A stretch of DNA of 64,000 nucleotides from Acinetobacter sp. ANC 4470 (GCF_002135335.1 NZ_NEGC01000006.1:1-64000); one strand, 5' to 3'; counted from the first letter of the stretch, positions 8,559 to 18,495 are shown. The notes: generated from the letters alone by a model not told the origin. Numbers and translations are program-made.

Positions 8559-9626
8559 TTATAAATCAATTACAAGATCAGACTGAGCTGAATTGATACA
8601 TATTTTCAATACATTACCAGGTTCTGCATTTTGACTGCCATTCACCATATTTTTGGTTGAACCTTCAACTTTATTGCAGACACATTTATTACAAATACCC
8701 ATACGACAACCATGGGTGGGTTTGATATTTTGCTGTTCTAAACTGGTTAAAATGGACTGACCTTTTGGAATGGCAATGACTTTTTTAGATTTCAACAAAG
8801 TCACATTTACAAAGCCAATATCAGAACTCTCTAACGGTGTCATACTAAAAGCTTCACTTTTAAAACTTTGAGCATGTACAAATAGTTGTTCGGCTTGAGT
8901 CACAAATCCAGATGGACCACAAGCATAGACCACGCTATTTTCGATATTTGAAATTAGTGCGGTATGCGTTACATTTAAACGCTCACCTGCACAATTTTCC
9001 TGAGTATAAAAAACTTGAAATGTGAAATTAGGATAATGTCTAGCAAGCTTCTCAAAATGTGCTTTAAAAGCAACATCGGTATATTCTCTGACCCAATACA
9101 ATAATTTTATCGGTGCTTGAGCCATTCGATTGGTCTTTGATAATGCTTTGAGTAAACTGAACATTGGCGTAATACCACTACCCGCAGCCAGCAATACCAT
9201 CGCTTGAGCCTGTACAGGTAACAGCATATCGCCATAAGGCTGACCGAATTCAAGCACATCGCCTACTTTCGATTGGTCAACTAACCAAGAACTGACTTTA
9301 CCCTGATCGACTTTTTTAACAGTTAATAAAACATGTTGTGCATCTAATTGCATCAAACTGTAGCTACGTTCATAGCGAGTACCATTGACACTCACAAAGA
9401 TTGGATGATGCTGCCCAGCTTGCCCTACATCGAAATGACGATTGAACTGAATGGTTAAACTCACTATATTTTGAGCAGAATTTTCTTTTTGCACAATTTT
9501 TCCCAATGCTTGATTGAGAGACCAAAGCGAGTTAAGTTTTTGCAACCAAAAATTAGCTGCATGCTGATCAATAACACTTTCAGCAAGTGAACCAAAGGGA
9601 GATTTCGTTTTTTCTAAAACATGCAT
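8559..9626 (-). CDS. Ferredoxin-type reductase, electron donor to the desaturase (DesC-like)
   Basis: A 355-residue soluble protein with an FAD-binding domain (RYERSYSLMQ), an NAD-binding domain (LLAAGSGITPMFSLLKAL, then YACGPSGFVTQAE) and a C-terminal plant-type 2Fe-2S domain with cysteines in CRMGICNKCVC. It would pass electrons from NAD(P)H to the desaturase that follows after 14 bases. The open frame extends 13 codons further upstream to 9665, but that start would sit inside the palindrome at 9659-9672, so the ATG at 9626 (MHVLEKTKSPFG) is preferred. Confidence 0.87.
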   Translation of the reverse strand: MHVLEKTKSPFGSLAESVIDQHAANFWLQKLNSLWSLNQALGKIVQKENSAQNIVSLTIQFNRHFDVGQAGQHHPIFVSVNGTRYERSYSLMQLDAQHVLLTVKKVDQGKVSSWLVDQSKVGDVLEFGQPYGDMLLPVQAQAMVLLAAGSGITPMFSLLKALSKTNRMAQAPIKLLYWVREYTDVAFKAHFEKLARHYPNFTFQVFYTQENCAGERLNVTHTALISNIENSVVYACGPSGFVTQAEQLFVHAQSFKSEAFSMTPLESSDIGFVNVTLLKSKKVIAIPKGQSILTSLEQQNIKPTHGCRMGICNKCVCNKVEGSTKNMVNGSQNAEPGNVLKICINSAQSDLVIDL

Positions 9627-9658
9627 AGTCAAATACCACGCGATTGAATTTGTATTAT

Positions 9659-9689
9659 TATACACGTGTATATATATTTGTATATATAC
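9659..9689. promoter_or_regulatory. Overlapping palindromes, probable operator of the desaturase regulator
   Basis: TATACACGTGTATA (9659-9672) is a perfect 14-bp palindrome. GTATATATA (9668-9676) and TATATATAC (9681-9689) form a second inverted repeat with a 4-base spacer. Both lie between the divergent reductase and TetR genes, 33-63 bases upstream of the reductase start. TetR-type repressors bind such palindromes; binding by the adjacent regulator is inferred. Confidence 0.55.
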
Positions 9690-9766
9690 TCGTATTGTTT
9701 CTATTCGTTTCCCATGTGACCAAGCAACAGCTATAATGCCTGAGTGTCTCTAATCTCTTGAAAAAT

Positions 9767-10462
9767 ATGAACCAGTCTTCAATTAAAAAAAATGTTACTG
9801 CAATAATTGATGCACAAAATTTTACGCATGAGCCAGTTGTTGTCCGCACAGTCGGTCGAAAAGCAACCATTACTAAAGAAGAACTGTTTCAAGCTGCACT
9901 CAATTTAATTGGTCCGCAAAAAAGTATTTCATCCCTAAGCCTGCGTGAAGTTGCCCGAGAGGCTGGCATTGCGCCAAACAGTTTTTATCGACATTTCAAA
10001 GATATAGATGAACTTGCAATTGAATTGATTGATCGTTCAGGCAATGTATTACGCCAAATTTTACTTGAAGCTCGCTTAAAAGCCTCTAAACAAAACAGTA
10101 TTATTCGCAGTTCTGTTGAAGTTTTTATTGAACAATTGGATGCAGATGAAGGCAATTTAAGCTTATTACTTCGCGAAGCCTATACGGGTTCAACCTCATA
10201 TAAATTAGCCGTTGAACGCCAGTTAAATTATTTTCAACAAGAACTTAAAGATGATTTGATTCTGCTAGAACGCTTAAACAACAGTAAACTCTGCCACCCT
10301 GACTTGGTGGCAAAAGCAATTACTCAATTGGTGTTTAATATGGGCGCTAAACTCATCGATATCCCAATCAATGAGCGTAAAGAAATGGCAGAGCAAACCA
10401 TGATCATGATTCGTATGATTTTAGAAGGTGCACGTCATTTGGATGAGGCCAAAATAAACTAA
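9767..10462 (+). CDS. TetR family regulator, FabR/DesT-like
   Basis: A 231-residue repressor with an N-terminal helix-turn-helix (SLREVAREAGIAPNSFYRHFKDIDEL) that is nearly identical to the one in E. coli FabR. The C-terminal half is the ligand-binding helical domain with LLLREAYTGSTSYKLAVERQLNYF, again FabR/DesT-like. These proteins sense the ratio of saturated to unsaturated acyl thioesters and repress unsaturated lipid synthesis. The gene is divergent from the reductase-desaturase pair, the arrangement of desT in Pseudomonas. A TTG three codons upstream (9758) is possible, but the ATG is preferred. Confidence 0.87.
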   Translation: MNQSSIKKNVTAIIDAQNFTHEPVVVRTVGRKATITKEELFQAALNLIGPQKSISSLSLREVAREAGIAPNSFYRHFKDIDELAIELIDRSGNVLRQILLEARLKASKQNSIIRSSVEVFIEQLDADEGNLSLLLREAYTGSTSYKLAVERQLNYFQQELKDDLILLERLNNSKLCHPDLVAKAITQLVFNMGAKLIDIPINERKEMAEQTMIMIRMILEGARHLDEAKIN

Positions 10463-10528
10463 TGACTTTATGCTTCAGGAGTTGTCATTTATTGAGTATC
10501 TTCCCTACTCCCTCAGCATAATTTTTCA

Positions 10529-11353
10529 TTACTGTTTTTGCTGAGCAATGATCTGTTTAACCAATTCTGCGGTCTTTTCAGGCTGTTCGAGTGGAAACAT
10601 ATGCCCGCCTTGCATCAAACTATAATTAATCTGATAAGTCTTTTGTATGCCTTGTGGAAAACCTTGCTTGTAAAATGGACTCTTGTTTGCACTGATTAAA
10701 TGTACAGGTACAACAGGTGCTTTTCTTGGCGTACGCCACCACCATGCCGGCACGGTTCGAAAAATTTCAGCTTCAATGACTTTGGGTACAGCTAAAGTTA
10801 AACCCCCACGCTCAGTATCTTCTTGTAAGCCATGGTTTAGAAAATCTTGAAAACAGGTTTCATCAAAATGTCGAAATAATTGATTATGCCGCATTGAGGT
10901 ATATGCATGCGCATGATCTTTCCAATGATCTGTGCGTTTCAAGGTAATTCCTGCTGGTGTAAATTGATCAATGGCTTTTAGTTTTAATTTTTGTGCAACC
11001 TCAAACATGGCAGATTTAGAACCAATCACAAAAGGCGGATCCATAATCACCAATTGTGAAAATAGATCAGGACGTTTATAAGCGCTCATTAATGTTAATA
11101 ATGAACCAAAGGAATGCCCAAGACCAACCACCTTTCTGCCCTGAAATAGTTGTTCAACATCATCAATAATTTGATTGACCAAATAACGCCAATCATGAGT
11201 AATCAGGTATTGTGGATTCATTCCAATCATGGGGATAGACTTTAAATCAAATTCATCCTGAAAATAAGTAAAGAATTTTTGATAACTTTGCGCAGGAATT
11301 CCATTGGCATGAGTAAAATGAATTTCTGTTTTCATAAATAATTCATCAGCCAT
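10529..11353 (-). CDS. Alpha/beta hydrolase
   Basis: A 274-residue single-domain alpha/beta hydrolase. Visible elements are THANGIPAQSY near the start (oxyanion loop region), the nucleophile elbow GLGHSFGS, DPP after strand 6 and the terminal catalytic histidine in GGHMFPLE. There is no signal peptide, so it is cytoplasmic. Substrate is unknown; esters or lactones are typical. An ATG six codons inside (11335, MKTEIHF) is an alternative start. It has its own promoter region and is followed by convergent tetR. Confidence 0.8.
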   Translation of the reverse strand: MADELFMKTEIHFTHANGIPAQSYQKFFTYFQDEFDLKSIPMIGMNPQYLITHDWRYLVNQIIDDVEQLFQGRKVVGLGHSFGSLLTLMSAYKRPDLFSQLVIMDPPFVIGSKSAMFEVAQKLKLKAIDQFTPAGITLKRTDHWKDHAHAYTSMRHNQLFRHFDETCFQDFLNHGLQEDTERGGLTLAVPKVIEAEIFRTVPAWWWRTPRKAPVVPVHLISANKSPFYKQGFPQGIQKTYQINYSLMQGGHMFPLEQPEKTAELVKQIIAQQKQ

Positions 11354-11492
11354 TCAGCTGTGCTCTTTTTTAATAAAGTGATTCACCTAATTACTAGCTT
11401 ACGTAAAAGTATGCGCAGATTAAATCAATAAATCATAAATAGGCTGACTTCAAAGTCAATTTTTCTCTCAATACATTATGCTTATAAAATGA

Positions 11493-11759
11493 TTATTTTT
11501 GTGAAATAACCAAAGCTTGATTGGCTAGAAAAGTTGCACCACAGGTAGTTTTATCTCCAGCAAGTACAATTCCTCGCCTTCTTACCAGTGTTGACTGATC
11601 TGCGGCAATGGCAGACACCACAACTTGGCATTTAGGACAATAATGTTTCATGCCATGCAAATGTACTGCAACACCATTGATAATAAATGTGTTCTCACAT
11701 TCAAATACAATGCCGCCATGCGTCGTTGAAGACCCCATGGTCACTAAAGATTTAGCCAT
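11493..11759 (-). CDS. PAAR domain protein (type VI secretion spike tip)
   Basis: An 88-residue protein made up of a PAAR-type domain: start MAKSLVTMGSSTTHGG, a Cys/His pair in KHYCPKCQ, then GDKTTCGATFLANQ. PAAR proteins form the sharpened zinc-bound tip on VgrG and can carry effectors. There is no fused effector domain, and no vgrG or effector gene lies nearby, so this is an orphan tip protein. It is flanked by an alpha/beta hydrolase gene and rapA, neither an obvious secretion partner. Confidence 0.8.
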   Translation of the reverse strand: MAKSLVTMGSSTTHGGIVFECENTFIINGVAVHLHGMKHYCPKCQVVVSAIAADQSTLVRRRGIVLAGDKTTCGATFLANQALVISQK

Positions 11760-11857
11760 AATTTTTCTTATATGTTTTAAAATTTATGTACTATTTTAAC
11801 ATAAGCTGAATTCTAAACTCTAGATACGCCTATGTTTGATGCAAAATATAAGACTAT

Positions 11858-11885
11858 AAAAAAAGCACCCGAAGGTGCTTTTTCT
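11858..11885 (-). terminator. Terminator of rapA
   Basis: Read on the minus strand, AAAGCACC-TTCG-GGTGCTTT is followed by further T residues, ending 13 bases after the rapA stop. Confidence 0.88.
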
Positions 11886-11897
11886 TGCATTCAAACC

Positions 11898-14726
11898 TTA
11901 AGGTTTAACCACCACAAGCACTTGAATTGCTTCAGGTGTGACAGACAAGCCATCAAGCAAACTAATACCTTCTTTTTGTAATTTCTGTAAACGTGCAATT
12001 TCATCTTCACGAATACTTGGATTAAATTGCTTAAGGTAAGTTAAACGGTCAATTTCATATTGCCATTTATTGCCATACACTTCTTTGGCTTGTTGTTTAA
12101 AGCTTGGCAACGCGGCTTTGGCGATATCTAAAGCTTGTACATAACGCTGTTCAATCACATCACGACGCGCTTTCACCACTTGACGGCAGCTATTACTGTC
12201 CAAGTGATGTAAATAAGGCTTCAAAATATCGGGTGCAATCTTATTCGATAAATCCTGACCTTTTTCACTCAACAGAACACGAATAAGTTGTTGCGGTAAG
12301 CTTGAAGGTAAGTTCAAGGCTTTCGGTGCAACCACATCAACCTTAAACCACACTTCTAACAACACAGAACCTTGCGGTAATGCGGCAGATTTCAACACAG
12401 AAACGTTGGTACTACCAAAACCTTGTGTATTGATCATTTCCATCACGCTTTCCGTGAATGGATGCTCTAGGGTTAGATACTCTGCATCTTCACGAGTTTG
12501 TGCTTGGTCACGGTAGAAAGTGGCTGTCATGCCTTCTTCATCGAGCGTTAAACCTTGAACCTGCATTTGGTCGGTTGGTTTAATGATCACAGTACCATTA
12601 CTTTGTTCATCAAAGTCAATATTGGTCGATGCCATGAAGCGCTTCATAAACATTGGCAACGTGGTGTTGTCATCATAATCTTCGAGCGCTTTCACAATTT
12701 CTTGTGCCACAATCGGACGGCAAGAGTTGTATTCCAGCAAACGGTCACGACCTTCTTGCAATTCAATTTCTAAAGCTTCGCGCTGAACACAGACTTCCTC
12801 TAGTAAATCTTCAAACTGTTGACCCAAATCAGTCAATAAACAATCTTTTAATTTAAGAATAAAGTTTTCTTGCAGCGTTTGCGCAGTCGGTGAAATATTG
12901 CTGAAAATATTTAAACCTTCGTTGTACCAACGGAACATACGCTCTTGCGCTGTACCGACTAAATATGGTACATGAATTTGAATACGGTTTTCTTGACCAA
13001 TACGGTCTAAACGGCCAATACGTTGTTCTAAAATGTCTGGATTTGCAGGTAAGTCAAACAAAATCAGGTCAGAAGCAAACTGGAAGTTACGTCCTTCAGA
13101 ACCAATTTCAGAACACAGTAAAATTTGTGCACCGTAAGAATCTTCAGCGAAATAAGCAGCAGCTTGGTCACGCTCAAGTAAGCTCATGCCTTCATGGAAC
13201 ATGGCTGTACGAATACCGGCATGTAAGCGCAGTACATTTTCTAAAGCTTCAACCACAGGTCCAGTACGAGCAATAAGCAATACTTTTTTGTGTTTCAGCC
13301 CAGTGCGGAGCATTTCCATCAACCACATAACACGTGGATCATGTTCCATCCAAGCACCATCAAGCTGTGCTTCTTCAGGCCACATTTGTTCACGTAGCTT
13401 ACCATCTTTAGACCAGTGTGCTGGTGTAGGTAACGCAGCAGGTTGACAGTCACGACCAGGGAAACCCTGAATTGCTTCACGCGTATTACGGAATAAAATA
13501 CGACCTGTACCATGACGGTCTAATAATTCGTGAATAGCACGGAAGCGTTGTTCTGGTTCATCCTGAATACTATGACCAAGCAAGCCTTCAATAGCAGATA
13601 AATGACCTTGTTCTAAAGGCATATCTGACATCAACACTTCTGCAATTTTTGCAGTGTGATGATATTGTGCTTCTTCATCCAAGAAACGCTCAAGTGAGCT
13701 AAAACGCTGTGGATCAAGTAAACGTAACCGTGCAAAATGGCTTTCTACACCTAATTGTTCAGGTGTTGCTGTGAGCAATAAAACACCCGGGGTTTTTTCA
13801 GCAAGTTCTTCAACAAGGTCGTAACGGTCATTACCACCTTCTTCTTCACTCCACATCAAATGATGTGCTTCATCGACCACAAGCAGGTCAAAACCAGCTT
13901 CTAGTGCCTGTTCACGTAAGTCATCGTGATCGACCATTAAATCTACACTGGCAATAATGCATTGCTCAGTCAAAAATGGATTTAAATCAGGATCATGTTC
14001 TTTAATCGATGCTGTACGGGTTAAATCAAACAAAGAGAACTGTAGATTAAAACGACGGCGCATTTCAATCATCCACTGATATTGCAGTGAATCTGGCACT
14101 AAAATCAGGATACGTTCTGAGCGACCTGTTTTAAGCTGCTGATGAATAATCAAGCCCGCTTCAATGGTTTTACCTAAACCTACTTCATCGGCAAGTAAAA
14201 CACGGGGTGCAAAACGCTGCCCGACTTCATGGGCAATATAAAGTTGATGTGGAATTAGACCGACACGCGCACCGACCATGCCACGTAATGGACTTGCTTT
14301 CATATTGGCTTGCATAAGCAAAGCTTCAATACGAAGGTCATACCACTCTTTATAATCAATTTGACTGGCAAGCAAACGATCAAGTGGTTTAGACAGCTGA
14401 ATATGAGCGCCCACACGGGTTTCATTTAATGATTTACGTTCTTCAGTACCATCTTCTAAAGTACGAATCACGTTATAACGAACCACACCATGACGATCTT
14501 CAAAAGACTCAACCAGCCACTTGGTGCCTTCTTGATCTTGTAATTCATCTTTAATGTTAAAAACAATACGCGATAAAGGTGCATTATTACGTGCGTACAC
14601 ACGCGTCTCATCACTTTTCGGGAATAAGATGCTAACCGATCGTTCATCTACATCAATAAGAACCCCTAAACCAAGCTCTGTTTCTGTATCTGATAACCAA
14701 CGCTGACCAATAGCAAACTGATGCAA
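11898..14726 (-). CDS. rapA: RapA, RNA polymerase-associated SWI2/SNF2 ATPase
   Basis: A protein of about 940 residues that recycles RNA polymerase by remodelling stalled or post-termination complexes. The N-terminal Tudor-like region begins FAIGQRWLSDTETELGLG, as in E. coli RapA. The helicase core has Walker A in LADEVGLGKTIEAGLI, the DEAH box in LLVVDEAHHLMW, LLTATPEQ, and the C-terminal helicase motif RIGRLDRIGQ. Length is close to E. coli's 968. The open frame reaches a GTG at 14735, but that lies inside the ribosome site; the TTG at 14726 has AAGGTGG four to five bases upstream and is the better start. It is monocistronic. Confidence 0.95.
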   Translation of the reverse strand: MHQFAIGQRWLSDTETELGLGVLIDVDERSVSILFPKSDETRVYARNNAPLSRIVFNIKDELQDQEGTKWLVESFEDRHGVVRYNVIRTLEDGTEERKSLNETRVGAHIQLSKPLDRLLASQIDYKEWYDLRIEALLMQANMKASPLRGMVGARVGLIPHQLYIAHEVGQRFAPRVLLADEVGLGKTIEAGLIIHQQLKTGRSERILILVPDSLQYQWMIEMRRRFNLQFSLFDLTRTASIKEHDPDLNPFLTEQCIIASVDLMVDHDDLREQALEAGFDLLVVDEAHHLMWSEEEGGNDRYDLVEELAEKTPGVLLLTATPEQLGVESHFARLRLLDPQRFSSLERFLDEEAQYHHTAKIAEVLMSDMPLEQGHLSAIEGLLGHSIQDEPEQRFRAIHELLDRHGTGRILFRNTREAIQGFPGRDCQPAALPTPAHWSKDGKLREQMWPEEAQLDGAWMEHDPRVMWLMEMLRTGLKHKKVLLIARTGPVVEALENVLRLHAGIRTAMFHEGMSLLERDQAAAYFAEDSYGAQILLCSEIGSEGRNFQFASDLILFDLPANPDILEQRIGRLDRIGQENRIQIHVPYLVGTAQERMFRWYNEGLNIFSNISPTAQTLQENFILKLKDCLLTDLGQQFEDLLEEVCVQREALEIELQEGRDRLLEYNSCRPIVAQEIVKALEDYDDNTTLPMFMKRFMASTNIDFDEQSNGTVIIKPTDQMQVQGLTLDEEGMTATFYRDQAQTREDAEYLTLEHPFTESVMEMINTQGFGSTNVSVLKSAALPQGSVLLEVWFKVDVVAPKALNLPSSLPQQLIRVLLSEKGQDLSNKIAPDILKPYLHHLDSNSCRQVVKARRDVIEQRYVQALDIAKAALPSFKQQAKEVYGNKWQYEIDRLTYLKQFNPSIREDEIARLQKLQKEGISLLDGLSVTPEAIQVLVVVKP

Positions 14727-14878
14727 TTTTTCCACCTTTATCTAAAAATGAGGACACTAATTTTAAGCTCAAATCCTGATTAGTATTTGAGCAAAAAAAT
14801 AGGTCTTTAAGCAATATATTTTGACATAAAGCCCACTAAAAAGTGAGCAAATTTGATGACGATTAAAAAGTTTTCATC

Positions 14879-15523
14879 TTAAAAAGGAACAGGGTAATAA
14901 AACTCCACAAGTTCCTCTGTTTGAGGATGGTAAAAACCCAAGTGTTCAGCATGTAAGCACAGACGAGGAATCAACTGTTGCTGTTCCAGTGTCGCGTATA
15001 AAGTGTCACCCACGATAGGATGACCCAGATACTGCATATGTACACGAAGTTGATGTGAACGACCAGTAATTGGAGTCAGTTTGACACGCGTGACCGCCTG
15101 CCCTTGAATTTCAAAATTTTCAATAACTTGCCAATGCGTTAAGGCAGGCTTGTTATGATTCAGATCGGCAATATGTAATGGCGGATGTTCAGGGTCGTAA
15201 ATCACGGGCACATCAACAGTACCTTCACCAACCAAATGACCAGCAACGACGGCTTGATATGTTTTTGATGTTTGACGTTCTTGGAACTGACGGGAAATGG
15301 TTTTTTGTCCCCATTTGGTCAAACCAAAAACCAAGATACCCGAGGTATCACGATCTAAACGGTGAATCAATAAGGTTTTAGGTTCTATTTTTAATAATCG
15401 GTTGATCACGCAATCTTGTAAATCTTCAGTTTTGCCGGGAACGGTGAGTACACCCGCAGGCTTATGGATCACCATAAAATCTTCATCACGATGTATCAGG
15501 TGTTCGGTTAGAAAATTACTCAA
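14879..15523 (-). CDS. rluA: RluA family pseudouridine synthase
   Basis: A 214-residue enzyme of the RluA/RluC/RluD family. The catalytic motif HRLDRDTSG is at residues 54-62 with nucleophile Asp57, preceded by VIHKPAGVLTVPG; RSHQLRVHM is the conserved second motif. No S4 domain is present, and the short length matches E. coli RluA, which modifies U746 of 23S rRNA and U32 of some tRNAs. The specificity is inferred from size and domain content. The start codon is TTG with GGAATTG upstream. About 250 bases upstream show nothing recognisable. Confidence 0.85.
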   Translation of the reverse strand: MSNFLTEHLIHRDEDFMVIHKPAGVLTVPGKTEDLQDCVINRLLKIEPKTLLIHRLDRDTSGILVFGLTKWGQKTISRQFQERQTSKTYQAVVAGHLVGEGTVDVPVIYDPEHPPLHIADLNHNKPALTHWQVIENFEIQGQAVTRVKLTPITGRSHQLRVHMQYLGHPIVGDTLYATLEQQQLIPRLCLHAEHLGFYHPQTEELVEFYYPVPF

Positions 15524-15776
15524 TGTTCAATTCCAAGCTGATCGCGAAAACAAGGCAGCAATAATAGAAAGCTTGGCACAGAATTACAATGCTCAATGCT
15601 AGAATTGACGACGGTTTTTCCGATTTTGACTCAAAATTATTTCAATTGGCTGAAAAATAAAAACTCCCTGCTCAATTCAATTGTAAAAATCTGAATACCT
15701 CCTCATAAGAGAAACAATCAAGAAATCTTTACAATTGATATCTACACCCTCATCGTGTCCATGCTCAATATATCCA

Positions 15777-16196
15777 TTACTCAGGCATATTCGCCAAAAA
15801 AGCCTGAATAGTATGTTGTGCAATTTCTGCATCTTGAAATGATTTCACTCCAGACACACCAACAGCTCCAACCAAGTGCCCTTCATACAAAATTGGTTCT
15901 CCGCCTTCCAACATTCCAGAAAAACTATCCATAGTCAAAAAACCCATCTGACCATTTTTAATAATATCTTCAAACAATTTTGATGGACGACGGCTTATCG
16001 CTGAACATTTGGCTTTTTCTAAACACAAGTTTGCTGTCATTGGCGATGCACCATCCATACGCTTCATGGCTAATAAAGTGCCTGTTTCGTCAACAATCGC
16101 AATACTGACATTAAATGCATGTGCGATTGCATATTGATGGGCTTGATTTAATAACAACTCTGCATCAACCAATGTTAAATAATGTTTAGTTTTCAC
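15777..16196 (-). CDS. GlcG/HbpS family protein
   Basis: A 139-residue protein of the heme-degrading or heme-binding family (GlcG, HbpS). Family marks are TLVDAELLLNQAHQYA, VSIAIVDETGTLLAMKRMDGA, ILYEGHLVGAVGVSGVKSFQDAEIAQ. HbpS binds heme or cobalamin-like cofactors in Streptomyces; GlcG is of unknown role near glycolate genes. No signal peptide is visible and no glycolate genes are nearby. The start is GTG with GGAGATAGG upstream. It follows hemL downstream of a terminator, so it is probably expressed separately. Confidence 0.82.
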   Translation of the reverse strand: MKTKHYLTLVDAELLLNQAHQYAIAHAFNVSIAIVDETGTLLAMKRMDGASPMTANLCLEKAKCSAISRRPSKLFEDIIKNGQMGFLTMDSFSGMLEGGEPILYEGHLVGAVGVSGVKSFQDAEIAQHTIQAFLANMPE

Positions 16197-16224
16197 ACCT
16201 ATCTCCTTATAAATAATATGAAAA

Positions 16225-16258
16225 CAAAAAAGCCCTTAGCTTTTAAAAACTACAGGCT
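16225..16258 (-). terminator. Terminator of hemL
   Basis: On the minus strand AGCC...TAG pairs with CTA...GGCT (one internal mismatch) and is followed by six T residues. It separates hemL from the GlcG/HbpS gene. Confidence 0.65.
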
Positions 16259-16283
16259 CATTTTAACGAACTTAACTTTATTT

Positions 16284-17582
16284 TCACTTCATTTCAGCAA
16301 AAGTTTCACGTGCTGCTTGAAGAGTAAATTCAATATCTTCATCAGAATGTGCACTTGAGATAAAACCTGCTTCAAATGCTGATGGTGCAAGATTTACCCC
16401 ACGTTTCAACATACCATGGAAGAATTTACGGAACGCATTAACATCACATTTCAACATGGAATCAAAACTAGTGATGTCTGTCTGATCAGTAAAATACAAA
16501 CCAAACATTCCACCCACTTGTTGAGTCTTAAATGGTATGCCTGCTTCATCCGCAGCAACTTGTAAACCAGCCAGTAGTTTTGCTAATTGCGCTGTTAAGT
16601 TTTCATAGAAACCTTCGGCACGTAAATGTTTAAACATTTCAATACCAGCACGCATCGCCAATGGATTACCTGACAATGTCCCCGCTTGATAAACTTTACC
16701 CAGTGGTGCAATGCATTCCATGACTGCACGTTTACCACCGAATGCACCGACAGGTAAGCCTGCACCAATAATTTTACCTAAAGTCGTCAGGTCAGGTGTT
16801 ACGCCATAATGTGCCTGAGCACCACCTAGACCAACACGGAAACCCGTCATCACTTCATCAATAATAAACACAGAACCATGCTCATCACAGACATCACGAA
16901 TCGCTTGTAAGAAGCCATCAATCGGTTTCACCAAATTCATGTTGCCTGCTACAGGTTCAACAATCACCCCCGCAATTTCATGACCAAATTTAGCAAAACA
17001 TTCTTTAAGTGTCGCAATGTCATTGTATGGAAGTGTGAGCGTATGCTTAGCAAAATCAGCAGGAACACCAGCAGAAGTCGCTTCACCTTCACCACTGGTT
17101 AACATACCTGAACCCGCTTTGACCAAAAGTGAGTCTGAGTGACCGTGGTAACAACCTTCAAATTTTACAATCTTGTCACGACCGGTATAACCACGTGCGA
17201 GGCGAATGGCAGTCATGGTTGCTTCAGTCCCTGAATTGGTCATACGCACCAATTCAATCGACGGCATAATTTCACAAATAATATCTGCTAAAGTGGTTTC
17301 ATGAACCGTTGGCGCACCAAAACTTAAACCGTCCACAGCAGCATCTTGAACTGCTTTAATGATCGCAGGATGTGCATGCCCTAAAATCATCGGTCCCCAT
17401 GAACCGACGTAATCGACATAACGCTTACCATCAACATCGTATAAATACGCGCCTTTGGCTTTTTCGATAAATACAGGCGTACCACCCACCCCATTAAAAG
17501 CACGTACCGGTGAATTTACACCACCTGGGATATGTTTACTGGCTTGTTTAAACAATTGTTCTTGCTTTGGAGATAAGCTCAT
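16284..17582 (-). CDS. hemL: Glutamate-1-semialdehyde 2,1-aminomutase HemL
   Basis: A 432-residue class III PLP aminotransferase that converts glutamate-1-semialdehyde to 5-aminolevulinate, the committed precursor of heme. Signatures are [18 protein letters not shown], the cofactor site [15 protein letters not shown], the PLP region [13 protein letters not shown] and the Schiff-base lysine in [19 protein letters not shown]. The upstream in-frame TTG (17594) is rejected in favour of ATG 17582, which gives the usual MSLSPKQ start. It lies 42 bases after thiE and is probably co-transcribed with it. Confidence 0.96.
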   Translation of the reverse strand: MSLSPKQEQLFKQASKHIPGGVNSPVRAFNGVGGTPVFIEKAKGAYLYDVDGKRYVDYVGSWGPMILGHAHPAIIKAVQDAAVDGLSFGAPTVHETTLADIICEIMPSIELVRMTNSGTEATMTAIRLARGYTGRDKIVKFEGCYHGHSDSLLVKAGSGMLTSGEGEATSAGVPADFAKHTLTLPYNDIATLKECFAKFGHEIAGVIVEPVAGNMNLVKPIDGFLQAIRDVCDEHGSVFIIDEVMTGFRVGLGGAQAHYGVTPDLTTLGKIIGAGLPVGAFGGKRAVMECIAPLGKVYQAGTLSGNPLAMRAGIEMFKHLRAEGFYENLTAQLAKLLAGLQVAADEAGIPFKTQQVGGMFGLYFTDQTDITSFDSMLKCDVNAFRKFFHGMLKRGVNLAPSAFEAGFISSAHSDEDIEFTLQAARETFAEMK

Positions 17583-17624
17583 CAATCTACTCAACTTAAA
17601 TTAAAACGATCAAAATCAAAAAAA

Positions 17625-18245
17625 TTATGCAGTTTCTGCAAAAAGATGTGCCCAAGCTGCGACACGTGCAGGAATATCTTCAACTGATTGTCCCAATATA
17701 TCACTAATGACTGCACATAAGTCTGCACCTGCCGCGATGACAGCATCAGAGTTTTCAACCGTCAATCCACCAATGGCACATATCGGTAAGTCAAACGCTT
17801 CAGAGGCTTGTTTTAAAGTTGCTAAGCCAATATGACCTGCTTCAGGTTTTGTTTCTGTGGCGTAAATTGCCCCAAATGCCACATATGTTGCACCGTCGGC
17901 AATGGCTTTTTGAGCCAGTTCAATTGAGTTTAAGCAAGTCCGACCAATAATCGCACCTTTCGGCAATCGTGCTGCAGCATCGACAATTTCACCATCCGAC
18001 TGCCCCAAATGCACACCTAAACCAAATTGTTCTGCAAGCGCAAGATCATCATTAATCACAAATGGCACTGTATATTTTTCACATATTTTTTTAATTTGTT
18101 GTACTTCATTTGCTTGATCGACTTGCGCTACTTTTTTACGACGATATTGCAAAATAGCAACTTGATATGTTGCCAATGCGACTTCCAATTTTTCAAGGAG
18201 AATGTTTAAAGGATCATCATTGGTAATAAGATATAAACCGCGCAT
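17625..18245 (-). CDS. thiE: Thiamine-phosphate synthase ThiE
   Basis: A 206-residue TIM-barrel enzyme that joins the HMP-pyrophosphate pyrimidine to the thiazole phosphate to form thiamine monophosphate. Visible motifs are GLYLITND at the start, LQYRRK, FVINDD, GVHLGQSDG, IGRTCLNS, VAFGAIYATETK and ICAIGGL. Length is typical. No TPP riboswitch is evident in the short leader. It precedes hemL. The thiazole genes thiS-thiG lie about 40 kb away in this window. Confidence 0.93.
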   Translation of the reverse strand: MRGLYLITNDDPLNILLEKLEVALATYQVAILQYRRKKVAQVDQANEVQQIKKICEKYTVPFVINDDLALAEQFGLGVHLGQSDGEIVDAAARLPKGAIIGRTCLNSIELAQKAIADGATYVAFGAIYATETKPEAGHIGLATLKQASEAFDLPICAIGGLTVENSDAVIAAGADLCAVISDILGQSVEDIPARVAAWAHLFAETA

Positions 18246-18495
18246 AAAAAAACTGCCAAAATTAAAACTGCCCTATTATATGCATAAGATTAACCAGATT
18301 CAGTGCATTTCAGGCAAATACCCATTGATTGCTAACGATATACTGATTAAAAACTTAGAGAGTTGTAATTAATCTCACATTTTCTATCATTCAGCGAAAA
18401 ATACCTATTTTCAGGGATAGATCAAATACAAATCAAACGATTTAATACAACTACAGAACAACTATAAACAAAAAATAGTAACTTAAAACAACGGA

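Noticed and set aside
12104..13513. Several frames of 60-103 codons on both strands within rapA.
   Set aside because: They are shadows of a strong coding gene, with no start signals or family resemblance.
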